A stretch of 64,000 nucleotides of DNA from Collariella sp. IMI 366227 (Eukaryota > Ascomycota > Sordariomycetes > Sordariales > Chaetomiaceae), in contig JAPEUS010000011.1 of NCBI GenBank assembly GCA_027946355.1, forward strand, positions 372,001 through 436,000. The letters are read 5' to 3'. The notes under the pieces were generated by a model. That model saw only the letters and a list, made by a program, of their open reading frames with translations, did not search any database and was not told the origin of the DNA. This document shows positions 23,201 to 34,304 of this stretch, piece after piece. Position numbers and translations under genes: made by a program. Each line of letters begins with the position of its first letter. The first letter of the stretch is position 1.

Positions 23201-26200
23201 GCAGGTGGCATATCACAGGCGAGGCGTCGCGTGCGTTACATGCTCGAGTCAACCCAGTAGCGAGCGAGTCTGTGTTATGAAACCAGTGCATGAGCCGTCT
23301 AAATCCAGCAAGGGCCGGCGGTCGACAGGTCCAATGGGGAGACATTCCACCTGCTTCACCGCCCCCCCGCATGTCGCACCGCATCAAACCAACTGCACTG
23401 TCAGAGGCCCGTCTGAGGATGGCACCCATCATCTGATCACGTTCAAGCAAAACAGGGGCAGCCTCCCGCGGCGTGGGCTGGTTCCGCGCTATTCGCCGTA
23501 AGGAACGACCTACTGCACCCGCTACGTCATTCTCGACTCACAGGGACCAGATGGTATTCTTGACAAATTCCCATCTCAGCCGACATGCCGTCTGTCGCCG
23601 TTTCTGCACAGTCTTTTTGGTTTTCTTTGATGCCGCAAGGAGGGTCTGGTTAACAAACTCTTTTCCCACGCGATGTCCCGGGGTGGGTGCCTCAGCAACA
23701 AAGGACGTGGAGATTGACCCAATGCACCCCCACTTGAACCCCAGATCCATGGAGACCATGACGTCAGGTGCAAAATTATCGAAATCACCCACAGGGCGGG
23801 GGCACGGACTCCACCGCAGCCCCTGTTCATGCACACCATCTCCACACCATAAGCGACTTCAACCACCAACCAGCCAACCACCAGCCTCCGTCCGTGACTC
23901 GATTCGATCCGGCTCCCCCAAAAGAGATGAATTGGACGGGCTGGCGGATAAAATGGAACGAGGCAGAAGAAGGATGCCCATGCACGGTAAGACGCGCAGA
24001 TGGAACACGGGATGATCACCCCCCTCCCTGGCCAGATCAGACAAACAGAAACTGCCGGACCCTTCCAGCCATCCCCCTTTCGGCGCTTCCACCGACGTGG
24101 ATCCGCCCGCCGTTGGGCCGGACGCGTTGCGGAGCGGCGACCGGCGTCTCGGGACTGGCCGGGTCGTTCCGCTGTTGGGGACCGTTTGACGGTCTGTTCT
24201 TGTGATGGGATGGGGCCTCCCTAGAAACGAATGATCCCCCGGCCGCACCTGGATGCCGCCGCCCTCCTGATTGGGGGGCTACTGGCACCATTCTCACGTC
24301 ACTGTCATCTAAATTCCTCCCGGGAGAGACTCAACACGGTCGATATCGTGTGCCCATGATGGCAATTCTGTCTTTCCCATGCCGGCCTTCCTTCCCCATC
24401 GTGCTCGGGTATCGGATGCTCATCGTAGCACTCGGGCGGACCTTAGAGTTTTCCATGAGGTCAAGATCGCTCGCTGCCAGAGGGTTACATTCCACGTGTA
24501 GATGTGGAAGCACTGCCACCACTGACATCAAACCCGCATGCTTCGACAGACGCCGCCTTTGTTGAGGCAAGCCACGGACTGGCAGCCAAAGCGTGAGTTC
24601 GATGCCAACCCGTCACCAGATCCCATCTTGCCAGAACCGTTACAAAGCCAAGCCCAAAGCACCACCACCAAACGCATACCACCACTGCATCTCCTTTCAC
24701 CTCACCCGCCGATCCCCTTCCCCTTCTCAACACCCCTAACCCACCCAGCCGCGTAACCCCTCAGATCATTTCCCCTTTCCCGAGCCCATCAACCCCCCAC
24801 GTGGATTCCCATCTGCAGAATCGCCACTGCCACCTCCCAAAGCACATCACGGTTGCCTATTTTTAGTTTCCCTTGTCGATGCGAGGGAAATCTGCAGTTG
24901 ATCATTAACTCACACACATCGATGAGAGGCTGCAGTCGTTGATCATCAAACCCACACGTGGACCGAGTTTGTTGTTGTTGATACATACACACACAGGGTA
25001 GAAAACATGCAGTATGTATCTACCCGGGGATGGTGAGGCGATGGTATGGGATGGGAAAGGGATATATGTGTGGGAGGATGGTAATTCGCGATTCTGCGTC
25101 CCTGCATCGGGCATTGGTGTGTCACAAGGTGGGTTGATCGGCGGGGTGGGTTGGCGGGAACGGGGGTGGGAGGAGGGTGAGGGTGCTCCGGTGTAACGGG
25201 GTAGTTTTGCGAGGTGAGGAGGAGATGAGATGGTTACGGAGAACAGGGTCACCGCATAGGAGAGGTGAGACGGCGGTAGATATCAGTTCTTGCCCGTCCC
25301 GACTGCCGCTGCTACCGAGTCCCGTCTAGAAGTAAAGCTCGTGGACAACAGAAAGTGGAAGCTCGTATCCTAGCGCCCGAGTGAAAGAGTATGGGTGGCC
25401 GTTTTGCCTGCCGATCCAGCTGGCCGGTTTTGTTTTCCAGATGTGTGGGAGAAGGTGGAGGGGAAGCGTTGCCTGGTAGCCGGTTGGGGGGTGGGTTTAG
25501 TCGGGACGCAGTGATGTGAGTGGTGGGTAGGAGGAATGGAAACCTGGAATTACCGGTCCAGTCAGAGGCCTGATGCTTCAGCCTTGCTGTCTGGGTTGTG
25601 GTGGTTTTCGGTGTGAAGCAGGTGACCCAGACGAGCATATCAACTTGACTCTGTTGATGTGGCAACATTTTGGTGGCATAAACGTGGTTTGTGATAAGCA
25701 AAAAAACCTCGTCACTGATAGTCATGTATTTCGAGGAGTTGTAGAAAGGCGAAACTTGGTCTCATCTGTTGACTTGATCCCTTGACGGCCAGAATTATCA
25801 AAAGAATCCCAGAGACACGAGTGAGGAAAAGGGCTTTGACAGATTGGCACGACAGCTAAGGCACGTTTAAGCTTCAAGGCTTCAATTTGTAGCTGTAGGG
25901 TGTTTGATGATCCACAATTGGTGTTAGTCCGCTGACAACATATTCTCAACTCTTGAGTCTGGTGTCAAGGGGGGCATCATTCGTCTTCATGTTCCAGCAC
26001 AGAATAGTTGTCAAGCCCAGACTTCCCCTGTGGTGAAAGACCAGAATGGGGCCTCAGACAACGCTGTGTGTCATTTTTCTGTGATTAAGGTCTTTGATCC
26101 TGACATGATAAAGCCTTTCAGTGTTTATTCCATACCAACACCAACAATGAAACCATCGAATCAGCCATGGCTTGAGGCTGGAATGGGATGAAGAATTCAT

Positions 26201-27552
26201 CGTGCCTAGCAGTCAAAGTATGCCTCGGTATACGGTGAATGCAGCCCAAACAACAACTCCTAATTCAGCCTCTTGCCAAACGGAGCCAGCTGATAATTCC
26301 ATTTTCTCCTGGCGACATAGTTGCAAAGCTTCAACGGACCCAGGGCAGCAGAGCTGAGCGAAAGGAAGACAAATTGATCAACCAGTTGGTAGAGTCCTTT
26401 GTATCCCACTAAAAATAGGTCCCACACCCTGTGTTAACCATTATGGACTTTATAATTTCGATGCTGAAAGCGAGTCTGCACTTCGGATAAGAAGATCATC
26501 CGCTCAATTTGAAATTGCGACGGCTTCGGCGTTAGAAGCACCGGTTTGATGTGATGCGCAACTTACAAACAGATACGTTGGTCGTTGGTCACCCCAGATG
26601 GCAAAACTATTTAGATAGCTGTCCTAGACTTAGATTTCCAGCTTGCGAAGCAACGTTTCTCTGGTCAACTATCTCTGATCAACTGAGGGCTGAAGAACAT
26701 GGGTGAGACCGTACTTAACACCGAAAAAGGAGTTTTGTCTCGAGTCTCATTATCCTTTACCCGACCATGTGTGAAGGCATGAGCGCAACCGCCCGAGAGA
26801 GAACCTAACGTTAGGGCCAAGTAGACTTGCACGTTGCCCGCCTTCTTTGTTGTTGTTTGGACAGGAACGTTGGGCGAGGGAACCATTGGCTAGGAAGTGC
26901 CTCTGAGGGTTGGCCCATTTGGATGTGAAATACCAACGTGCCATTGTGCCCCTGCATGGCGACAACAGACGAACTGGTGGGATCCCGCGAGCTGCACCCG
27001 TGGCCTGTTGGTTGGCTCGTGATTTGTCAAGGTGTGCTCGAAGGAGGGTGCCATGATTCATCCCCATCATCGGCGCGCTTGTGGCCAACCTAATGTTTTC
27101 TTCTAATATTAATATTTGGTCTGAAGAAATTGACAGTTTGTCAACTTCCCAATATTGAAAACAAAATATTTTGTCTTGAAAAGTTGAGAACACTGGAGGT
27201 TTGTTGTTGTTGAAAGGAGCAGAAGCCGCCCCTCACTGCATCCAGGTTCCTTGGCATGCTTTGGTGGGTCACATTCATTGTGCTCGGGCTGCCCCACTGC
27301 CCCTCAATTATTCCTTATCGGTCAACAGCCACGCCTTATCAGGAACTCGGCCGCTGATCGGCCGGTGCCAACCCACTAAGCCGCCCACACTGATCACACT
27401 GACCACACCCACTACCAACTTCGAACTTCCCACCCTCATCTCCCACAAATTTTCACAAACCCTTTGCCGCGAGAGCATCTCTCTTTCCTGGACACCAACC
27501 TTTGCTCACATCTTCTGCGCGCGGTCTTCAGCAGGCTCTGGGACGTTGAGCT
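20257..27552. other. 7.3-kb gene-free region between CP2 factor and Osh gene
   Basis: No coding frame is convincing in either strand. GC content varies: GC-rich blocks (20.3-21.2, 23.0-24.8 kb) alternate with AT-richer blocks (25.7-26.7, 27.05-27.2 kb). I saw no long terminal repeats, no reverse transcriptase or transposase motifs and no tRNA. Because two developmental-style features meet here (a CP2 factor with a short first exon and a long upstream space), the right part of 20.26-22 kb is probably its leader and promoter. Confidence 0.45.
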
Positions 27553-29319
27553 ATGTGGGGACTCATTTCTGGGTCGAAGCCGGCGCCGGCAACGACGCCG
27601 GCAACGCCATCACCAGCACCTGCATCAGAAGCAGAGGAGCCCCAGAACGACGGGTCGCGGCTGGCGACGTTTATCACCATCTTGAGAAAGTAGGCACATC
27701 ACCGCATCACCTCCGTTGCTGAAGGCTTCCTATTCCCATCTCCCTGCCCTCGCAAGGGAGAATGAATAGTCGGTGAAGCAGTGGATACTGGCCCCTTCTG
27801 GCCTCTCTCATCGCACTGTGTCCACGAGCATTTTTTGCTGATTGCGCCGTCCCAGGTTCATCGGAGTACCTGATCTCGCTTCCGTTCGATTCTCTCTTCC
27901 GTCGCAACTCCTCGAACCGACACCGAACCTCGAATACTGGAACTACCTCGATTCTCCGAATGCCTTTGTCGCCATCGGTACCGCTGACGACCCGGTCGAC
28001 CGCATGCTCGAGGTGCTGCGGTTCTGGTTCACAAAGGATTTGAAGTATGCAAAGGGGAAGCCCTGCAAGCCGTACAACAGCTGCTTGGGCGAGTTCTTCA
28101 GGGTAGGTAGTTGCTAACCCCAGGGTGAAGGCAGTTCAACACCCAGGGGGACAAGAGGGACAGTTACTGATGGAATGACCTGGTCAGTGCAACTGGGAGA
28201 CTGAGGACGATGCCCCGAAGATCGATACACGCACATTCCGGGAACCTACCCCGCCGGGCAGCAGCAGCGGCTCCAGCACAAAGTCTACGAAGTCTACGAA
28301 GTCTGGCAAGCTCGCTGTTCCCGCCGGTCTCGGCTCCAGCGATGCTCGCACCGCCTCTACCGTGTCTATCTCGCAGACTTCCAGCAACCCAGCGAAACCC
28401 GTCCGTGTCTCCTACCTCACCGAGCAGACCTCGCACCATCCGCCCGTCAGCGCTTTCTACATCGACTGCCCGGAGAAGGGGATCCACGCCAAGGGGTTCG
28501 ACCAGATCACCGCCAAATTCACAGGCACCTCAATCAAGGTGATGCCGGGAGAGCACAACCTGGGCATCTTCATCACGGTGGACCGGCGCGACCATGAGAC
28601 ATACCAGCTGACGCACCCTGCTGCGCACCTGGGCGGCATCTTCAGGGGCGCGTTGAGCGTTACGGTTGGGGACATGTGCTACATCACCTGCCCGGAGACT
28701 AAACTCAAGGCGATCCTGCGCTACTACGATGATGGCTGGCTCGGCCGGACAACGAACAAGGTGGAGGGCATAATCTTCCGCTACGATCCGGAGAACGACG
28801 ACAAGCAGCAGATCGCCAGCGTTCCCGAGGAGGATATCCTTGTTCGCCTTGGCGGGCCGTGGAAGGAGAAGATTGTCTTTACCGTGGGGTCGAAGCCTTT
28901 GGTGAGTGCCACACTTCATGAGCTTGACAAGGGGATGAGAGACAGACACTAACATAAACGCATAGAACTCCCACCCCCCAGAAAACCAAATCACCATCAT
29001 CGACATCGCCCCTCAACGTCGCCCCCAAGTCCTCCTGCCCGTGGAGCAGCAGCTCCCCAACGAGTCGCTGCAGCTCTGGAGCAAAGTGACCGAAGCAATT
29101 CTCGCCAAGCAGTATTCCAAGGCCACCACCGTCAAGCAGGAACTTGAGGAGGCCCAGAGGGAGAAGGCTCGCGAGCGCGAAAAGAACAACGAGACCTGGA
29201 AGCCCGTCTTCTTTGAGCAGGCGACCGACAAAGCTGGCAAGCCCGCGCTGACGGAGAAGGGTCGGGAGGTGTTGAATCGGGCGCAGAAGGGGGAGTGGAA
29301 TTTGGAGGGGATTCTCTGA
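27553..29319 (+). CDS. Oxysterol-binding protein-related (Osh) lipid transfer protein
   Basis: A soluble OSBP-related domain protein that carries sterol or phosphatidylserine, often exchanged for PI4P, at membrane contact sites. Four exons: 27553-27689, 27856-28102, 28188-28901, 28966-29319; 483 residues. The family fingerprint EQTSHHPP is at residues 207-214, preceded by a Ser/Lys-Thr insert with a KST repeat. The N-terminal part has MLEVLRFWFTKDLKYAKGKP, CKPYNSCLGEFFRCNW and the lid-like start DLASVRFSLPSQLLEPTPNL. The C-terminus has LPNESLQLWSKVTEAI and the terminal helix EKGREVLNRAQKGEWNLEGI. There is no PH domain, ankyrin repeat or clear FFAT motif, so it is the short type. The start is the first ATG in an intact frame; the N-terminus is Ala/Pro-rich. 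Which Osh subclass it belongs to cannot be decided here. Confidence 0.95.
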
Positions 29320-30343
29320 TTTCTACTGTCAAGGAAAAAGGGGAGAAGGTCAATTGGGGAGAGGAGTGAGTGATGAGGTCGCGATGTTGCATGAGGACAG
29401 GTGCATTTGGATTGGTATAGATGGGGCTTGGCGGCGTTATCTCGATTCCCCACGGACACTCCATTCTCTCTCTTTTCTTGAAAGTCCCGACGAGGTGTGA
29501 TTTTGGGCATGACTGAGGTCTGTGTGGGGTGGTGGAGGGTGTGGTCATCTAGGGGGCATATACCGTTGGCTATCTGGCGGCGTGGATGATACCTACTTAA
29601 GTTCAGGAGACGCCGAGTTGAATTAATGGAACATACATCAATTCTGATAACTTTCGATGATTACCATGGGGCTGCGTTCGTTGTCTCACCCTCCTTCCGG
29701 CCACCTTGGGTAAAGCATGTGCTCAGCTCAGAAGCTGGGTTTAGGGTTAGGGTTGGATATGCCCATCCACAAGGCAACAACTTTTACCAGACCATTGTCC
29801 GAGCGCTAAGCCACATTCCGACATTCTACTGGAGTGCATGGAACCCAAAAAGGAGAGCGAAAAAGAACCGCAGACAGTGACTTTTGGTGCAGAAAAGGAC
29901 AAACAGCGGACAAATAGCGGATAAACAGCGTGCTCAATCCGACCACGGTCCTCGATCCACCGACTCGCAACGTCGGACAAACACCGCATTGTCCAAGTTG
30001 TCCTGTCTTGGGGATTGATTTTACGACTCCGCCATCTCCCACCACGCCAAGCCCAGCCTCAGCAGTAAACCCCTAATAAAGCGCTAAGTTTAGCTGAACC
30101 ACGCACCCCCGAGCCAAGCCAACCCAAAGAATCTCATCTCACCCCGACCACGAACGAAAAGGGGACAAGCCGCCAACGGGCTTCTACGTTTCGAAAGCGT
30201 CGCAATCCCGCGCGGAGAACACGAAAAGAAAAGAACCGGGAACGAAAGAGAAAAGGAGAAGCGGGGGCTAGCCAGAACAGACAGACATCGACACATCCAC
30301 CCACACCCACATCCCCCTCAAACACGAACCACCAACCCTTCAA
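29320..30343. other. Intergenic region with short telomere-like motif
   Basis: Holds the Osh 3' UTR and the Vps74 promoter and leader. A short TTTAGGGTTAGGG motif occurs at 29740-29752. No gene was seen. Confidence 0.5.
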
Positions 30344-31674
30344 ATGGCATCCACAACATCAGGCCTGACACGGCGCAGAGGCGGCGGCGGCGGCGGGGCA
30401 GGGACACCAGGCGGTGGCGCGGGCGGTGCCGACGGGGACAACGGCGGCGTGGGCATGGGCTCGCGGAGCAACTCTGCGGCCAACGTGAGGGAGGGCCCGG
30501 AAACGAGCTACGAGAGCGGCGAGAACGGCCACCGGATCGCATTCGATCCGCGCGACATCAGCGAGAGCGCCGAGCGCAGCAAGCAACCGAAGCTCACGCT
30601 TATGGAGGAGGTGTTGTTGTTGGGGTTGAAGGATAAGCAGGTTCGTGGAACCCATCAAAGGGAGGGTGTATGATGGGGGGATTTGTGGTGGTGTGGAAGT
30701 GGTTGGGGGATTGATGGCTGACTGTGGTTTGTGCAGGGCTACCTCTCCTTCTGGAATGACAACATCTCGTACGCCCTGCGCGGGTGCATCGTGCTCGAAC
30801 TCGCCTTCCGCGGCCGCATAGCCATGCAAAAGACGCCTTCGCGACGGAGCTTCCCGCTAGCTGACCGGATTATTGAGGTGGTGGATGATACCCTGACGGG
30901 CGAGGTGCTGCTTGACGAGGCGCTCAAGATGATGAAGACAAGCGAGAAGATGAGCGTCAGTAGCTGGATTGACTTGATGAGCGGTATGAGCGACCACCAG
31001 CTCCCCCACCAGACCCACGATCGCGGTAGACTGACGAACCCCCGAAAAAACAGGCGAGACATGGAACCTCATGAAGATCGGCTACCAGCTCAAACAGGTG
31101 CGCGAGCGCCTGGCCAAGGGTCTCGTCGACAAGGGCATCCTGCGCACGGAGAAGCGCAACTTCCTGCTCTTTGACATGGCGACACACCCGGTCGTCGACA
31201 GCGGCGCCAAGGAGGAGATCCGGCGGCGGGTGCGCAACGTGCTGACGCAGCGCACCGTCGTGCTGGGCTCCTCGCAGTGGCTGCCCGAGAACCTTGAGTT
31301 CCGCCACTTGCGCACCATCGCCATGGTGTGCGCCGCCTACGCCGCCAACGTGCTCGAAAACGCGCTGTCGACGCTGGGCCATGAGGCCCGCGAGAAGGCG
31401 TTTAATCAGACGGATGAGTTGCTGGCGGATTATAGCCAGTGGCCGTTTGGGAGGAAGGCGACCGGGAATGATATTGGGGAGAATTTGCCGCAGGTTATTG
31501 CTGAGGTGCGGACAATCCCCCCCCCTTCCCAGAAGACATTATGATGTTGGATGTGGAACTGACACTTCAACCACCCTCGTGCAGGAAGTCAACAGGGTTC
31601 CCGAGAAGGAACTCCAGCTCGAAGTCGTCGCCGCTTGCCTGAGCGTCTTTACCCGCCTCGACTCTTTGCTCTAG
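30344..31674 (+). CDS. VPS74: Golgi phosphoprotein 3 homologue, PI4P effector
   Basis: Peripheral Golgi protein of the GPP34 family; it binds PI4P and COPI and retains glycosyltransferases in the Golgi. Four exons: 30344-30640, 30737-30983, 31054-31505, 31585-31674; 361 residues. After a Gly/Ser-rich disordered N-terminus (residues 1-75) the GPP34 domain begins LTLMEEVLLLGLKDKQGYLS and continues with LRGCIVLELAFRGRI, LLDEALKMMKT and ETWNLMKIGYQLKQVRERLA. Further on come LVDKGILRTEKRNFLLFDMA, RTIAMVCAAYAANVLENAL and the final VVAACLSVFTRLDSLL, where family members end. All splice joins keep frame. The last donor is GTGCGG, weaker than the others. Confidence 0.96.
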
Positions 31675-32993
31675 TAGCCGGTGTATCGCAGCCGGTGCCC
31701 TCGTTCGAACCGATCCTCCTCCCGTGGACATGCGATTTCTTTCTTCGCGACACATCTTGCGGCTTTTCATTTGCGTTTCCTCGACGATTGGTCACACTTT
31801 TCGGTAGCGGCATAATAATACATGGCTCGGCAATCTCCTGTTACTTGTGGAAGATATCTCAGCCGTCGCAATTTCCAAGGAGTCACGCACAATAATTTGG
31901 GTCCAGGGGTTGCTGTCGTGGAGTTATTTGTTTGATGGGGGCAACCCCCTTCGGACATGGCTGGATACAAAGAAACAGAAGGTTGGCATTGGGGACAAAA
32001 CGAAAGGGGCCCAAACCAAGGAAAACTATCCGGAATTTTGGGAGATGAAAGAAGCACTGGATCCCGATACGCATAAGAGACGGCAAGATTAGGCACCTCA
32101 GAGTTCCCGGGCCTATCACCTTGGACCGGCTGTACAGGCACGGGTTGGGAAGAAGGGGAAACGTGTGATGGCTAAGTCAACCATCTCTTCTTCACAGGGG
32201 AGTTGATGAGACAAAGTAGGATGGGGGATATGCACGGGAGGTCGAGGGAAAGCCACCCTCCCCTCCCTGTCTTTGGTTGGTGGGATCTGGGTGGCGGTCG
32301 GCTGGCTGGGCTTTTTGTTGTACGAGCTAGATGCCCCATGTTCGGTTCAGATGTCTTTTTCTTTCTTTTCTTCACATCTTTTCTCATTCTCATCCGGGGT
32401 GCTCTTGTGGTTGCTGGGAAATGGAGCAAAAGGGAGTCTGTTTTCTTTTCCATATCCTCCTTCTCGTCACTTTTACACACATCGCGAGCCTCTTTTTACA
32501 CGGGTTCATTTCATGCAGATAATTGACGGTGTTGCCATGAGATGTGCATAGAGTGTGGTGGGAATGTCCATGTGCTTGGGGCTTGGTGTTGAAAAAGCAG
32601 GCAAGCACCAACTCCTGCATGTGATGCCCCCTCTCCTCCAAAGAACTTCTGACCACACATCACCTTAACACATACGACCATCCCTCCCAGAAGACTCAGA
32701 GCCCCACCCACCCTCCATTCCCTCCGCACCTGTGAACCCTCGCAGTTACGGCGCAAGGTCTGGGTTTGGGGGGCTCGGGGGGTTTCAACGTCCGCCAAGA
32801 GGTGTCTCCATATGATTACAAAGACACGGGCAAATGATGGGCGCCCGCCCGTCCATCGAGGGCACTCGATATTCGAGTATAAATGAAGCCTGACTACACT
32901 GAAAACTGTACCACATCGTTCTCACCACATCTCACCACACCTCAAGCATCTCCTACATCCAACATTGCCATTCCCGTCTTCCCATTCCTCACA
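31675..32993. other. Intergenic region
   Basis: Vps74 3' UTR followed by the promoter of the oxidoreductase gene. No gene was seen. A 12-base identity to the start of Neurospora-type 5S RNA (32670-32681) is not continued and was rejected. Confidence 0.5.
32864..32883 (+). promoter_or_regulatory. Inverted repeat abutting TATA box of the oxidoreductase gene
   Basis: ACTCGA-TAT-TCGAGT (32864-32878) is an inverted repeat with six-base arms; its last T begins TATAAA (32878-32883). The start codon is at 32994, so the TATA lies about 110 bp upstream. A protein bound to the palindrome would overlap TBP. The inverted repeat is seen directly; a regulatory role is inference. Confidence 0.5.
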
Positions 32994-34042
32994 ATGGCAG
33001 CAATCCAAAAAGCCATCCTCCTAACAAAAATCGGAAACCCCGTCATCCTGGTCTCCGACCGCCCAATCCCCCAACCCGGCCTCAACCAAGTCCAACTCAA
33101 AGTCACCGTCGCCGGCCTCAACCCGCACGACCAGCGGGCCCGCGACATAGGCAACTTCGTCGGCAACGACCTCCCCGCCGTGCTGACCCATGATGTCGTC
33201 GGCAAAGTCACCGCGCTCGGCCAGGGCGTCAGCAGTAGCGGCCTCGCCATCGGCGACCGCATCGTGACCCTCGCCAGCCTGCGCCCGGGCTCCCTGCAGA
33301 ACGGCCTGCAGGAGTACACCCTCGCCGACGTCGGCGCCCTCGCAAAGATCCCGCACTCGGTCTCCGACGACGAGGCAGCCACGCTGCCCACCAACGTCAT
33401 TGCGCCCCTGGCCGGGCTGTTCGGCAAGCTGAAGCTGGGCCTCCCGACGCCATGGGACCCGGCCGTGACCAGTGCCCAGCGCGAGAGCCTGACTGTCTTA
33501 ATTGTCGGGGGCGGCTCCAGCTGCGGCAAGTTCGCGGTGCAGCTAGCCAAGCTGGCGGGGGATCGGGCGGATTGTGGTTGTGGGCGGGGACGAGGGGGAG
33601 CTCAAGGGTTTCGGCGCGACGCACGTGGTGGGACGCCACGGCGGGCAGGACGCGGTGGTGGAGCGGATCCGGGCCGTGGTGGGCGACAGCCTCGTGTACG
33701 CGCTGGACGCGGTCAATGGGCCGGAGGGCCAGCTCCTGGCGCTAGACGCGCTGTCCAACTCGCGGGAGGGCGCGCTCGCGCGGTTGGTGCTGGGGCCGGT
33801 TGACGAGAGTAAGGTGATGGGGAAGGCGGCGGGGTTTAGGGTGCTGGATGTGTTCAGCGCTTTTGGGGAGGATGAGCTTTGTGAGGCGTTCTGGGCAAGG
33901 CTTCCTGGGTATCTTGAGACGGGGGGCTATCAAGCCGTTGGGCTATGTGGTAGAGGAGGGTCTGCTGGCGGAGACTGTTAATGGGGTTTTGGATGCGTAC
34001 CGCGATGGGAAGCGGGTTACCAAGACACATATTCACCTTTAG
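32994..34042 (+). CDS. Medium-chain dehydrogenase/reductase (quinone-reductase-like), two frameshifts
   Basis: An MDR-superfamily NAD(P)H oxidoreductase without obvious zinc ligands, of the ToxD/enoyl-reductase-like type common in fungi; substrate unknown. The N-terminal GroES-like half runs MAAIQKAILLTKIGNPVILV, AGLNPHDQRARD, GDRIVTLASLRPG. The Rossmann half begins LTVLIVGGGSSCGKFAVQLA (normally GGSTSVG). The frame then breaks at a G run (33557-33561) and again at a G run (33921-33926); each looks like one base too many. Other frames carry IVVVGGDEGELKGFGATHVV and IKPLGYVVEEGLLAETVNGV, ending HIHL at 34042. No splice signals explain the breaks. The start ATG has CACAATGGC context, 110 bp past a TATA box. 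It is convergent with the Zn(II)2Cys6 regulator. Broken gene or consensus error. Confidence 0.75.
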
Positions 34043-34304
34043 ATTAGGACTAGACGTAAGCTGCTTTCCTGCAACTAGTTCCGTTTTTGTTAGAGAGTGT
34101 GTGCCCATTAGACAATTAGTGGTTGACAGCAGCGAGACTCCACAATGATTTTTGAACTTGTTGGGTCATGTCACAGCAGACAAGGTACCACTGCAGTATC
34201 GAGGTAGGTAGGTCAGGTAGTAGTTGGGTTGTTGACAAGGAGCGAGTCTCTGGTCTTGTGTAAGTTTTTTCGTCTCCTTTCCTTTTTCTTCTCTCAAGGC
34301 TTGT

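Noticed and set aside
23058..24224. Overlapping frames of 75-180 codons on both strands
   Set aside because: Compositional frames in a GC-rich gene-free region; no conserved motif, no splice logic.
32670..32681. ACATACGACCAT resembling the start of Neurospora-type 5S rRNA
   Set aside because: Identity ends after 12 bases; no internal control region or 3' half follows.
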